A stretch of DNA of 64,000 nucleotides. Origin: Paenibacillus albicereus. Its GTDB lineage: Bacteria; Bacillota; Bacilli; Paenibacillales; Paenibacillaceae. The notes under the pieces are model-generated. The model worked only from the letters and a program-made list of their open reading frames with translations. It did not search any database and had not been told where the DNA came from. Of the stretch, positions 44,694 to 53,501 are shown piece after piece. The position numbers and the translations under genes were made by a program. Location of the stretch: contig NZ_CP051428.1 of the NCBI RefSeq assembly GCF_012676905.1, positions 2,628,001 through 2,692,000 on the forward strand, written 5' to 3'. Positions within the stretch are counted from its first letter, which is position 1; each line of letters opens with the position of its first letter.

Positions 44694-44870
44694 ATGAACA
44701 AAAAAGTACTCGGAACGGTGATTGGAGCAGGCGTGACCTACCTGATGCGGAACAAGAGCGCGAGGGACAAGCTGTTCTCGACCGTGCGCAACTTCGCTTC
44801 GAGCCGGCAAGGCTCGGCGCCGCGCACGCCGGCGCAGCAGGGCGACCGCAGCGGCTCCTACAAAATCTGA
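44694..44870 (+). CDS. 58-aa basic small protein
   Basis: ATG with GGGAGGAACCG upstream and 58 codons, starting MNKKVLGTVIGAGVTYLMRN. A short hydrophobic helix (about 5-17) precedes a basic region (RNKSARDKLFSTVRN) and a Ser/Gln/Gly/Pro tail. It resembles small YtxH/YrzQ-type proteins, but no family can be claimed. A strong terminator begins 18 bp after the stop, supporting a real gene. Confidence 0.7.
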   Translation: MNKKVLGTVIGAGVTYLMRNKSARDKLFSTVRNFASSRQGSAPRTPAQQGDRSGSYKI

Positions 44871-44887
44871 CGCTTGCGCGATGAGAC

Positions 44888-44929
44888 AAAAAAGCATCCG
44901 TCCCCACCGGGGGAAACGGATGCTTTTTT
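44888..44929. terminator. Bidirectional terminator
   Basis: AAAAAAGCATCCGT / ACGGATGCTTTTTT with internal CCCC/GGGG pairing; ends both the 58-aa gene and uppP. Confidence 0.93.
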
Positions 44930-44960
44930 CGTCGTTCTTCCTTTGTACGCGCGGATGAAG

Positions 44961-45752
44961 CTACATGACGAACAAGAAGAACAAGGCCGCCAAGACGAAG
45001 CGGTAGTAGGCGAACCAGCTCAGCTTGAGCTTTTTGATCAAGTTGATGAAGGTGACGACGGCGATCAGGCCGACCACGAACGAGACGACGAAGCCGACGA
45101 GAAGCAGCCCGAAATCTTCTCGTACGAGCAGATCGCGGCTCTTGTACAGGTCGACGCCCGTCGCGCCGATCATCATCGGCACCGACAGGATGAACGTGAA
45201 GTCGGCCGCCGCTTTTTGGCTCGTGCCCATGAAGATGCCGCCGGAGATCGTCGAGCCCGAACGGGAGAAGCCGGACCATAGCGCCAAAATCTGAAAGACG
45301 CCGATGCCGAAGGCCTGCTTGTACGTAATGTCGTCGACCGTCTCCGCCGAGGGCGTATGCCGCTTCTGGTACTGCTCGGCGGCGATCATGAGCAAGCCGC
45401 CCGCGATCAGCGCGAGCAGCACCGTCGTCGGCCCGAACAGATACTCCTTGATGAAGCCGTGCAGCACGACGCCCATGACGCCTGCCGGAATCATGCCAAG
45501 CACGAGATGCAGCGCGTTGAGGCCCGAGCCTTTGGAGAAGTCGAACTTCAGGAAGCTGATGAACCGCTTGAAATAAAGCAAGAATACGGCCAGCACGGCG
45601 CCTAGCTGCACGACGACCTCGAAGGTGCCTGCTTTGTCCCCCGTAAAGTTCATCAGATCGCCAGCCAAAATCATGTGGCCGGTCGACGAGACCGGCAAAA
45701 ATTCCGTCAATCCCTCGATGATGCCGAGGACGATCGCCTTGATGTAATCCAA
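44961..45752 (-). CDS. uppP: Undecaprenyl-diphosphatase, TTG start
   Basis: 263 aa UppP/BacA. The two active-site regions are EGLTEFLPVSSTGH (residues 13-26) and SGFSRSGSTISGG (about 165-177); multiple transmembrane helices with a re-entrant topology. It dephosphorylates undecaprenyl pyrophosphate for cell-wall lipid recycling and gives bacitracin resistance. A TTG at 45752 gives MDYIKAIVLG, the family's usual start, with AGGAG eight bases upstream; the GTG nine bases earlier is too near that site. Confidence 0.95.
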   Translation of the reverse strand: MDYIKAIVLGIIEGLTEFLPVSSTGHMILAGDLMNFTGDKAGTFEVVVQLGAVLAVFLLYFKRFISFLKFDFSKGSGLNALHLVLGMIPAGVMGVVLHGFIKEYLFGPTTVLLALIAGGLLMIAAEQYQKRHTPSAETVDDITYKQAFGIGVFQILALWSGFSRSGSTISGGIFMGTSQKAAADFTFILSVPMMIGATGVDLYKSRDLLVREDFGLLLVGFVVSFVVGLIAVVTFINLIKKLKLSWFAYYRFVLAALFFLFVM

Positions 45753-45787
45753 TCGCTCCACTCCTGTCCCTGCATGTTGAGTTCGTT

Positions 45788-46147
45788 TTAGTAGCCGGCC
45801 TCGACCGCGGCGAGCACGACATAGATCAGGTCGTTCCGGTCCTGCTTGTCCTCCAGCACGATGCCGCTTGAAGTGAGCATGCCTCCGGGCATGACCGCGA
45901 TCTCGACCTCCCCGTAAGGAAGCTCGGCCCGCACGGCCTCCAGGTCAAGCCGGTCTTCGTCGCAAGGAACCGCCAGCTTGACGCGAACCTTCATCCGGTC
46001 GAGGCTGCCTCCGGGCAGCACCGTCCTCAGGCCCGGCATCGAGTTACGGCGGATCGCGTCCCGCACCGCCCGCACGGCCGCCTTGGTGACGTCCTGCCCG
46101 TGCAGATCCGTGCCCATGCCGAGCTCGATGAACATCACTTGCTTCAT
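45788..46147 (-). CDS. Lin0512 family protein
   Basis: 119 aa. The conserved start MKQVMFIELGMGTDLHGQD and KAAVRAVRDAIRRNSMPGL match the Lin0512 family, followed by DRMKVRVKLAVPCDED and a GG-rich end MPGGMLTSSG. Paired alpha-beta halves suggest a dodecin- or trypsin-inhibitor-like oligomer; function unknown. GGGAGGATC precedes the ATG. Confidence 0.85.
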   Translation of the reverse strand: MKQVMFIELGMGTDLHGQDVTKAAVRAVRDAIRRNSMPGLRTVLPGGSLDRMKVRVKLAVPCDEDRLDLEAVRAELPYGEVEIAVMPGGMLTSSGIVLEDKQDRNDLIYVVLAAVEAGY

Positions 46148-46190
46148 AGGCTTGATCCTCCCTCTGCAAAATAGACGTTGGCCGGCCGCC

Positions 46191-47336
46191 TTACCACGGC
46201 ACTTCACCGTCGTCTTCCGGTCCGGATGCCCCGTCCGCGGCGCCAGCCGATGCCGCGGCCGCCGCGGCCTCCGGCTCGGAGGTTCCGATGACTTCCATCA
46301 CCTGCGAGAGCTCCGGCGGATGGAGCAGCTCGACCGGCGAGAGGCCGCGCTCGAACTGGAACGCGTCTCCCTCGATGACGGCGACGTACTTGCCGTTGTG
46401 GCGGGCGAAGTGCAGCGAGCGCCCGAAGTCGGTAAGCAGGCCCTTGACCTGCACGCCGCCGAGCTTGAAGCTGAGCGCCAGGTCCTCCTTCTGCTCCACG
46501 AGCGCGGCCGAAGCCTCGTACACCTGCTCCGGCGTCCAGCGCTCGAGCAGCTCCCGCTTGTCGGAAGCGGCCCAAATCTCCACCGCCTCCTCCTCTTCCT
46601 TGCGCTGCGGACTCGCGTCGTCCTGCCACTTGTCCGTCATGTACTGCTGCACCATGTCCAGCACCTGATCGCCCATCACCTCGGGCAGCGGCCGCTCGTA
46701 GCTGACGAACTTGAGGAAGTCCTCGAAGTAGCGGGCATGCGAAGCCTGATGGATCTTGACCTCCCACGGCTCCAGCATCCCCTCCTCCGGCATGTGGGGG
46801 TACTGGATCGACTTGATCGTGCGCGCGCTGATCGCCATCTCGACGTTCGCGACGAGGCTGCGCTCGTCGGCGATGCGGGCGATCTTGGACTCGAAGTCGC
46901 ACTTGAGCACGAACAGGAACGGCGCGTCGAACAGCTTGCTCAGCGTCGCCTGCACGGCGATGAGCGCCCCTCCGCGAACCGCCGAGGTATCCATGTAGAT
47001 CCGCACCAGCTCGTCGGCGATGCCGTGGAACCGCTCGGCCGTATCGGCCGTGCGGAGCCGCTGCAGCAAATTGTAGTCGGGATTGCTGTCCAGCTCGTAG
47101 CCGGGCTCGACCCGGAAGCGTCCGAGCTTGGTCGGCACGGACTCGGAGGGCGGATGGCGCTCCGCCTTGCGCTTCACGATGCGCGCGAACTCGCCGCTCA
47201 GGAAATCCTTGAGCGGGCTGTCCTCGTAGTCCTCGCCGTCCATCGTCTGGAAATGACGGAACCGCTTGCCGGAATCCGTTCCTTCTCCATCCGTCTGGAT
47301 CACAAAAAAGCTTATGTACTGCACGTCGAATTCCAT
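46191..47336 (-). CDS. DUF3900 family protein
   Basis: 381 aa. The start MEFDVQYISFFVIQTDGEG, RIVKRKAERHPPSESVPTK and PHMPEEGMLEPWEVKIHQAS match the Bacillales DUF3900 family. Mostly soluble alpha/beta, with a low-complexity Ala/Gly/Asp C-terminus. The middle AIQ-like helices recall nucleoid-associated proteins, but no function is established. The ATG follows GGGAGCGG. Confidence 0.85.
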   Translation of the reverse strand: MEFDVQYISFFVIQTDGEGTDSGKRFRHFQTMDGEDYEDSPLKDFLSGEFARIVKRKAERHPPSESVPTKLGRFRVEPGYELDSNPDYNLLQRLRTADTAERFHGIADELVRIYMDTSAVRGGALIAVQATLSKLFDAPFLFVLKCDFESKIARIADERSLVANVEMAISARTIKSIQYPHMPEEGMLEPWEVKIHQASHARYFEDFLKFVSYERPLPEVMGDQVLDMVQQYMTDKWQDDASPQRKEEEEAVEIWAASDKRELLERWTPEQVYEASAALVEQKEDLALSFKLGGVQVKGLLTDFGRSLHFARHNGKYVAVIEGDAFQFERGLSPVELLHPPELSQVMEVIGTSEPEAAAAAASAGAADGASGPEDDGEVPW

Positions 47337-47360
47337 TGCCGCAAGACCGCTCCCTCTACC

Positions 47361-47885
47361 CTATTCTTCCAGATGGCCGGATATCACTTTCCTAGAATAG
47401 CACAATCGGCTTGGCCGCGACATGACTTTCAGCAGGCGAGCCCGATTGTAGCGCTGCACGAAAATGCACGGAAGATTCGCGATAAGCACATAAACTGTCA
47501 GGATAACCATGCCGAACGCGTTATTCCACAGCGCGAACAACGGCAGCGGAAGCATCATCGCCCAGTGGGTCAGCTCGCCTCGCCGCGTCTCCGCCGCGAA
47601 GCGCTCGAGATGCTCCAGACGGCCCGACCGCAGGCGGCGCTTGGAAAAGCCCGACTTGACCCAGCCCCCTCCGTCCGGCAGCCGGTCCTTCCAGCGCTGG
47701 ATGCGCAGCGTCCGCTCGTACCAGCGGCCGTCGGCCTCGAAGCCGCGCAGGCGGGTCAACGGGCCGTCCGAAGCGAACCGCTCCCATGGGATGCGGATCA
47801 CCAAGGCTACGGCCAGCGCGTGCAGCAGCAGCCAGACGGCGGCATCGATCAGGATGACGCCTGCCGGGCCGAGCTCAACCGACAT
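47361..47885 (-). CDS. crtO: Glycosyl-4,4'-diaponeurosporenoate acyltransferase
   Basis: 174 aa with three to four transmembrane helices. The VIRIPWERFASD segment, KDRLPDGGGWVKSGFSKR and NNAFGMVILTVYVLIANLPCIFVQRYNR are the conserved regions of CrtO, the last step of staphyloxanthin biosynthesis, which acylates the glucosyl group. It overlaps the crtQ gene by 11 bp on the same strand. Target fatty acid is not visible. Confidence 0.85.
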   Translation of the reverse strand: MSVELGPAGVILIDAAVWLLLHALAVALVIRIPWERFASDGPLTRLRGFEADGRWYERTLRIQRWKDRLPDGGGWVKSGFSKRRLRSGRLEHLERFAAETRRGELTHWAMMLPLPLFALWNNAFGMVILTVYVLIANLPCIFVQRYNRARLLKVMSRPSRLCYSRKVISGHLEE

Positions 47886-49095
47886 CGAGATCCCTTCCTT
47901 TCCAGCTTACGCGGCGGCGGAAGAACGACCGATAGAGCGAGTGGGCGAACACGGCGAAGAAATAGAGCAGCGGCAGCGGGTACAGCAGCGCGGCCGGCCA
48001 GCCGAACGAGCCGGCATGCCGCCAAGCCCGCCGAGCGCTGAGGGCGGCCAGCGCATACAGCAGCGCCGCTGCGGCCAGCGACCCGAGATCGGGCAGCGCG
48101 CCGTGGACAAGCGCGGCCGCCGCCCGCAGCAGCTGCTCCGTCCATGCCGCCGCCGCTCCGGTCAAGCCGCTCACCCAGCCGATCATGAGCAGCAGCGCCG
48201 CTGCCGGCGTCCCGCCGGCTCCGAGCGCGATGCTCTTGCTCCAGCCGGCCGTCATCTCGCCCCAGCCTTCCGCATACATGCGGAAGGCCAGCCGGTCGCC
48301 TCCGAGCAGCGCCAGGCTCCGCCTGCCGCAATCGGCGAAGCGCGCCGCCAGGCGGTCATGGTCGAGGATCTCCCCCTTGACCGCCTCGTGGCCGCCGACC
48401 GCCTCGTAATCGTCCCGCCAGCAGGCGAGGCACGGGCCGAACGAGCCCGGACGGGAGCCGCCGATGCGGCTCCAAGCGGCAAACCGGCCCGAGCCGGCGA
48501 TGACGGCGGCGTTCAGCATCGCCGAAAGCTGCTCGCGGCGGCTGGCCGCGCGATGCCACGGCTGCACGGTAACGACGGCTCCGGGAGAGCAGACGGCCGA
48601 GAGCGCCTCGAGAAAGTCCGGTGCCGGACGCGCATCCGCATCCAGAAAGACGATACGGCTCCCCTCCGCGGCCGCGGCCCCGCGGCTGCACGCCCAGTTC
48701 TTGCCCCGCCAGCCCGCAGGCAGGTCGCCGGCCGGGACGGTCCGCACGCCGGCATGCGCCGCCGCGACTGCGGCCGTGCCGTCCTCCGAGCCGTCGTCAA
48801 CGACGACGATGTCCGCATGCACCGTCTGGCGGAGCAGCAGCGGCAGCAGCAGGCGGAGATTGCCCGCCTCGTCGCGCGCCGGGACGATGACGCTCCAGCG
48901 CGGGGATCGCGCCGGCTCCTTGTCCGCTGACGAGCCAGCCCGGCGAAAAGATTCCGCCGCCCCCGCGCGGCCGTGAAGGCGGCCGTGCGCGCGGGCCGGC
49001 GCGCCCCCTAGCGCGGCCGCAATCAGGCGCTTCTCCGCCGTCAGCAGCCTGCCCAGCGCCAGCGAACCGGCCGTGATCCACCATCCTGCATCCAT
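47875..49095 (-). CDS. crtQ: 4,4'-Diaponeurosporenoate glycosyltransferase (GT2)
   Basis: 406 aa. GT2 fold starting near 66 (WSVIVPARDEAGNLRLLL), DDGSEDGT at 100-107, PAGWRGKNWACSRGA near 126-140 and metal-binding Asp152-Ala-Asp154. Two or more transmembrane helices follow at the C-terminus. It is of the CrtQ type that adds glucose to the diaponeurosporenoate carboxyl. Residues 30-65 are an Ala/Gly/Arg-rich insertion. It overlaps crtO and lies divergent from crtP. Confidence 0.85.
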   Translation of the reverse strand: MDAGWWITAGSLALGRLLTAEKRLIAAALGGAPARAHGRLHGRAGAAESFRRAGSSADKEPARSPRWSVIVPARDEAGNLRLLLPLLLRQTVHADIVVVDDGSEDGTAAVAAAHAGVRTVPAGDLPAGWRGKNWACSRGAAAAEGSRIVFLDADARPAPDFLEALSAVCSPGAVVTVQPWHRAASRREQLSAMLNAAVIAGSGRFAAWSRIGGSRPGSFGPCLACWRDDYEAVGGHEAVKGEILDHDRLAARFADCGRRSLALLGGDRLAFRMYAEGWGEMTAGWSKSIALGAGGTPAAALLLMIGWVSGLTGAAAAWTEQLLRAAAALVHGALPDLGSLAAAALLYALAALSARRAWRHAGSFGWPAALLYPLPLLYFFAVFAHSLYRSFFRRRVSWKGRDLDVG

Positions 49096-49267
49096 GCTGA
49101 TTCCTCCTCGTCAGGATGCTGCGATTTTTTTTGAAATCCCCGCGTATTCGCGGAGGGGAATGCGTTCACAATGGGTAAAAGAGGAAATCGGGAGATTGGC
49201 CCGGTCCCAACTAGTATGGACGATCCATGGCGACTCAAAACCGAATGGACTAGAGGAGGAACTAGAG

Positions 49268-50767
49268 TTGAGCAAATCGATCATCGTTGTCGGAGGCGGT
49301 CTCGCCGGCCTGTCGGCTGCGATCCGCCTGAGCGCGGACGGACACAAGGTCACCGTGCTCGAAAAGAACGAACGGGCCGGAGGCAAGCTGAATCTCCGCT
49401 CCGGCAAAGGGTACCGGTTCGACACCGGGCCGTCGATCCTGACGATGCCCTGGACGCTGGAGCAGCTGTTCCGCTCCGCCGGGCGCGACCTGCATGACTA
49501 TGTCAAGCTGAAGCGCGTCGAGCCGCAGTGGCGCGGCCTGTACGAGGACGGAGCGACGCTCGACCTCGTCGGCGACCTGCCGCAGATGCTGGAGGCGATC
49601 GGCGAGCTGTCGCCGGAAGACCGCGAGCGCTTCCTGGGCTACCTGGACTACAGCCGCAAGCAGTACGACCTGAGCATGAAGAGCTTCTACAGCCGCTCGC
49701 TGTCCGGGCTGACCGACCTGCGCCAGCAGCATACGCTCAAGGAGCTGCTGGCGATGGATCCGATGAAGACGGTCGCGCAGCTCACCGGCCAGCATCTGAA
49801 GCATCCGCATCTGCGCCAGATCTTCCATTTCTTCACGATGTACGTCGGCTCCTCCCCGTATGCCGCTCCGGCCGTGCTGACGCAGCTCGCCTACGTGCAG
49901 ATGGGGCTCGGCATCTACTTCGTCGAGGGGGGCATGTACGAGATCGCCCGCGCCGAGCTGCGGCTGCTGGAGGAGCTGGGAGCGGAAGTGCGGACGGGCG
50001 CCGAGGTGGCGGACATCCTCGAGGCCGGCGGACGCGCCGTCGGCGTGCGCCTCTCCGGCGGCGAGGAGCTGCGGGCCGATGCCGTCGTCTGCAACCTGGA
50101 GGCGATCCCGGCCCACCGCTCGCTGCTGCGGGACGTGCCGGGCGCCGAGCGCCAGGCGGAAAAGCTCGCCAAGTACGAGCCTGCCGTATCCGGCCACGTG
50201 CTGCTGCTCGGCGTGAACCGGAGCTACGAGGCGTTCAAGCATCACAACTTCTTCTTCTCCCGCGATCCGGAGCGTGAGTTCCACGACATGTTCGTCGACA
50301 AGATTCCGACCGACGATCCGACCGTCTACGTCGGCATCTCGTCCAAGACCGACCCGACCCAAGCGCCGGACGGCTGCGAGAACTGGTTCGTGCTGACGCA
50401 TGTGCCGCCGCTGAAGGAAGGCGAGAGCTGGGAAGCCCATCGCGCCCGCTATCGGGAGCTCGTGCTGGATAAGCTGGAGCGGATGGGCGCCGAAGGGCTT
50501 CGCGCTCATATCGAGTACGAGGAGCAGTTCATCCCGGACGACCTGCAAGCGCTGTACGGCGCGAACGGCGGCTCGATCTACGGCGTCGTCACCGACCGCA
50601 AGCTGAACGGCGGCTTCAAGATTCCGAGCCGCAGCCCGCTGCTCGGCGGCCTTTACTTCGTCGGCGGCTCCACGCATCCCGGCGGCGGCGTGCCGATGGT
50701 GACGCTGAGCGGCCAGCTGACGGCGGATCTGATCCGCGAGGACCTGTCCGCTTCGGAAGCGATATAG
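49268..50767 (+). CDS. crtP: 4,4'-Diaponeurosporene oxygenase, TTG start
   Basis: 499 aa of the CrtI/CrtN/CrtP FAD amine-oxidase-like superfamily. FAD-binding VVGGGLAGLSAAIRL near residues 7-21, then GPSILTMPW, VGSSPYAAPAVL, EGGMYEIARAE, DDPTVYVGISSKTDPTQAP and the end YFVGGSTHPGGGVPMVTLSG. Its motif order and length are those of staphylococcal CrtP, not the dehydrosqualene desaturase CrtN. It converts a terminal methyl group to the aldehyde/acid. The TTG at 49268 has AGAGGAGGAACTAG upstream and yields MSKSIIVVGGG; no ATG lies near. Confidence 0.9.
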   Translation: MSKSIIVVGGGLAGLSAAIRLSADGHKVTVLEKNERAGGKLNLRSGKGYRFDTGPSILTMPWTLEQLFRSAGRDLHDYVKLKRVEPQWRGLYEDGATLDLVGDLPQMLEAIGELSPEDRERFLGYLDYSRKQYDLSMKSFYSRSLSGLTDLRQQHTLKELLAMDPMKTVAQLTGQHLKHPHLRQIFHFFTMYVGSSPYAAPAVLTQLAYVQMGLGIYFVEGGMYEIARAELRLLEELGAEVRTGAEVADILEAGGRAVGVRLSGGEELRADAVVCNLEAIPAHRSLLRDVPGAERQAEKLAKYEPAVSGHVLLLGVNRSYEAFKHHNFFFSRDPEREFHDMFVDKIPTDDPTVYVGISSKTDPTQAPDGCENWFVLTHVPPLKEGESWEAHRARYRELVLDKLERMGAEGLRAHIEYEEQFIPDDLQALYGANGGSIYGVVTDRKLNGGFKIPSRSPLLGGLYFVGGSTHPGGGVPMVTLSGQLTADLIREDLSASEAI

Positions 50768-50786
50768 CCTCTCCCGACGCCATGCC

Positions 50787-50830
50787 AAAAAGAGGCTCTC
50801 CCGCCTGGAAGCGGGAGAGCCTCTTTTTTT
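50787..50830 (+). terminator. Terminator of crtP
   Basis: AAAAAGAGGCTCTCCCGC / GCGGGAGAGCCTCTTTTTTT, 18-bp stem with a 6-nt loop and seven T; also usable on minus. Confidence 0.94.
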
Positions 50831-50886
50831 GGGACTGCGCGGCGCCGGCGCTGCGGCTCCGCGGACCATGCCGCAGCCGCAGCGTC

Positions 50887-51183
50887 CTACATCCGCCGCC
50901 GACGGCCGGTCCGGCTCCAGCGGGGCTTATCCTCCAGCAGCGCCAGCGACCAGCGCGCGCCGACGAGGAACAGCGCCATTCCGACGGAATAGATGCCGAA
51001 CGGTCCAAAAAAGAACAATCCATACACCATCAATAGCACGGCAACTCGTCCCAATAAGGCCAGCATGCTGAAGTTGACTCCATTTCTACCTATCATCATC
51101 GCGATCAATAGGAATATATTACCACATAGAGTCGGAATAAACGAGGAAAAGATGTTTGAAATTACCATATCAACTACCATCAT
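50887..51183 (-). CDS. Small hydrophobic protein, AT-richer than its surroundings
   Basis: About 98 aa with two to three hydrophobic helices (FIPTLCGNIFLLIAMMI, ALLGRVAVLLMVYGLFFFG) and a Trp/Arg-rich basic end (DKPRWSRTGRRRRM). The first two thirds use clearly AT-richer codons than the neighbours. The start is uncertain: ATG 51183 follows GGTGGGG with almost no spacing. It lies 36 bp after the chemoreceptor. No family recognised; possibly horizontally acquired. Confidence 0.5.
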   Translation of the reverse strand: MMVVDMVISNIFSSFIPTLCGNIFLLIAMMIGRNGVNFSMLALLGRVAVLLMVYGLFFFGPFGIYSVGMALFLVGARWSLALLEDKPRWSRTGRRRRM

Positions 51184-51219
51184 CCCCACCAAGTCCATGG
51201 AAGGGATGACGAGCAAGCG

Positions 51220-52716
51220 TCAGCCGCGCGCGGCGCTGCGGCTGTCGACCAGCTGGCGAAGCTCCTGCACGAGCCGCCCAAGCTGCTCGTAGCCGTCCGC
51301 GATGCCGGAGATGCGCGCATGCTGGTCCGACATGCTGGCGTCCACCTCCTGCATCGATGCCTGATTCTGCTCGGTCGCCGATACGACGGCGGTCGTCTCG
51401 TCGGCGATGCGGCCATAGTCGTCCTTGAGCCGCGAAGAGGCGTCCACCGCAGTCGCCGCATGGCCGCGCACCTGCTCGCAGTTGGCGAGGATGCGCACGA
51501 TAGAGGCGCCGACCTCGGCCGTGTGGGCCGAGCTGACGGCGACCGCGCCGCGGCCGCTCGATACGGCCGTCGCGATGCTGTGGACGCGCTCGCCGATGCG
51601 GCCGAGTATCGCGGCGATGTCGCCGGCCGCTTCCCCGGAGCTGTCCGCGAGCTTGCCGACCGCATCGGCGACGACGGAGAAGCCCCGTCCCTGCTCGCCG
51701 GCCCTGGCCGCCTCGATGGAGGCGTTGAGCGCCAGCAGGCGCGTCTGGGAGGCGATGTCGCCGATGCGGGCATTGATCTCCCCGATGCGGTCGTTCTGCT
51801 CCTGCAGCTCCTCCATCAGCTCCCCGAGCGTCGCCATGACGGACTCCGTCTCGTCCATCGCGGCAGACAGCCGGCGCATGCCGTCCTCGCCGCCGGCGGC
51901 AAGCCCCGCCGTCTCCTCCGAGAGCACGGACAGCGAGGAGGTGCCGTCCGCCAGGCCGATGACCGCCCGCTCGACCGAATCCACCGACTCGGAGATGCGG
52001 TGCATGGCCGAGGACTGGTGCTCGGAGGCGGCGCTCATCTCGCCGAACGCCTCCGTCACCTCGCGGGAGATGCGTCCGGCGGCCAGCATGTCCTCCCGAT
52101 AGGCCGAGCTGAAGCCGTCCAGCGTCAGCACCGTTTCCTTGAGCCGGTCGAGCAGCAGCGACGACTCGCGGCCGGCCGCGGCGGCCGCCTCCGCCTCGTC
52201 CGCGACCTGCTGCTGGAGCTTCTCGCTGAAGCGCATCGCGAACGCGAGGCTGACCGTCAGGAAGATCAGGTACAGGTACAGATAGGCGAGCGACTCGCCG
52301 GGGAACAGCCGATCCCGGAATTCCGGAGTCAGGAACAAGTACGTGCTGACGCCCATGCCCAGCAGCCCGGAGAACACGATCGGCTTGTAATTGGCGTACA
52401 GCGTCATGACCGCGACGTTCACGTAGACCATGAAGTACGTGCTGACGATCGGAGCCGGATCGCTGACGATCAGCAGCACGGTGATGAGCGTCAGGATGCA
52501 TGGAACCAGATACATGATGAGCGAGGGGAGCACGCGCAGATAAGTCAGCGCCGTGGCCAGCCCGCAGGTGAGCGAGCCCGCCGCGACGAGCAGCCAGATC
52601 ATCGAGCTCGGCAATCCGGCGGCCAAATCGGCCGCGACGCCAAGCGCCAGCAGGCTCCACAGCAATTTCACGAACAAGCGGTTGCGCTTGTCCAGCACAG
52701 CAAGCTTCCTTTCCAT
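51220..52716 (-). CDS. Methyl-accepting chemotaxis protein without extracellular sensor
   Basis: 498 aa. Residues 15-165 contain about six transmembrane helices rather than the usual two with a periplasmic loop. A HAMP-less signalling coiled coil follows, with the conserved hairpin tip [36 protein letters not shown] and a Glu/Ala-rich adaptation region. It relays membrane-sensed signals to CheA/CheW. The six-span sensor resembles receptors for membrane energy or lipophilic ligands; the ligand is unknown. Confidence 0.9.
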   Translation of the reverse strand: MERKLAVLDKRNRLFVKLLWSLLALGVAADLAAGLPSSMIWLLVAAGSLTCGLATALTYLRVLPSLIMYLVPCILTLITVLLIVSDPAPIVSTYFMVYVNVAVMTLYANYKPIVFSGLLGMGVSTYLFLTPEFRDRLFPGESLAYLYLYLIFLTVSLAFAMRFSEKLQQQVADEAEAAAAAGRESSLLLDRLKETVLTLDGFSSAYREDMLAAGRISREVTEAFGEMSAASEHQSSAMHRISESVDSVERAVIGLADGTSSLSVLSEETAGLAAGGEDGMRRLSAAMDETESVMATLGELMEELQEQNDRIGEINARIGDIASQTRLLALNASIEAARAGEQGRGFSVVADAVGKLADSSGEAAGDIAAILGRIGERVHSIATAVSSGRGAVAVSSAHTAEVGASIVRILANCEQVRGHAATAVDASSRLKDDYGRIADETTAVVSATEQNQASMQEVDASMSDQHARISGIADGYEQLGRLVQELRQLVDSRSAARG

Positions 52717-52773
52717 TCCAACCTTCCCTTTCCAAGGCCTGTCATCCTCGTCCGGGATGTCTCTCTCGTCCTC

Positions 52774-53358
52774 TCAGGCCAGCACGGCTTGCCTCACTTC
52801 GTGCGCATGCGCATAAGACAGCCATTCGTGCCGCTCCGGGTCGCGATAGATTTCTTCCACAGGAAAAAGAACCGGCACGACAAAATCGCCCTTATAGGGC
52901 TGCTTCGGTCCGACGATGGTCATCGGAACCTTGAACGTGATGCGGAGCGCCCGGCAAAATACCGGCTCCAGCAGAGCCGCGCACCACCTCGCTCCCCGCT
53001 GCTCCGACATGTAGACGATGCTGGAGAGCAGCGCTTGGATCTGCTTGCCGCGATAGTTCGGAAGAAGCGCGATCCGATCCGCCACGACCACCTTCTCCGG
53101 GTCTTCTGCGACCTCGCCGAGGCGGGAGAACGGAGCGATGCGTTCCAGCTCCTCCGCTTCGGACGCATAGGGCCTGATCTCGGCCGTGCCGCAATAGGCT
53201 CCGTCCGGAGCGACGATCAGCCGGCGGTCCAGGACCTCGTCGGGGAACTCGAATTCATAGCCTTTTTCCTTCCATACGGTCATCCAGATGTAATGGAACA
53301 AGGCCAGCTCCCTTTCTTTTTCAATCCGTTTGAACAACGCGTGAACCCCCTCAGGCAA
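52774..53358 (-). CDS. FeeM/autoinducer-synthase-like N-acyltransferase
   Basis: About 194 aa from a TTG (53358) with AAAGGAGG upstream. The core YEFEFPDEVLDRRLIVAPDGAYCGTAEIRPYAS, VVVADRIALLPNYRGKQI and LEPVFCRALRITFKVPMTIVG follows the GNAT-related fold of FeeM and LuxI-type enzymes that transfer acyl groups from acyl-carrier protein. It contains DR and the RGKQ loop in the acyl-CoA/ACP site. An acyl-amino-acid product is predicted; the start and substrate are uncertain. A chemoreceptor gene lies 57 bp downstream. Confidence 0.6.
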   Translation of the reverse strand: MPEGVHALFKRIEKERELALFHYIWMTVWKEKGYEFEFPDEVLDRRLIVAPDGAYCGTAEIRPYASEAEELERIAPFSRLGEVAEDPEKVVVADRIALLPNYRGKQIQALLSSIVYMSEQRGARWCAALLEPVFCRALRITFKVPMTIVGPKQPYKGDFVVPVLFPVEEIYRDPERHEWLSYAHAHEVRQAVLA

Positions 53359-53416
53359 TAATGTACAACTCCTCCTTTCTTCCCTCGAATTCCCATTTTT
53401 CCTTCTGTAAATCGAC

Positions 53417-53471
53417 AAAAAAATAAAAATTGCCTCCACCTATGACTTTTTCGGTCATAAATGAGGCAATT
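53417..53471 (-). terminator. Terminator of the mrp operon
   Basis: Outer stem AATTGCCTC / GAGGCAATT with an inner TATGAC / GTCATA arm; on minus it is followed by TTTTTATTTTTTT, 31 bp after the mrpG stop. Confidence 0.85.
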
Positions 53472-53501
53472 GTAAGGGATTCCGCTCATGTCGTTATTTC
53501 G

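Noticed and set aside
49138-49158. CCCCGCG/CGCGGAGGGG hairpin between crtQ and crtP as a terminator
   Set aside because: It lies between divergent genes, upstream of both, so a terminator role makes no sense; may be an operator but no support.
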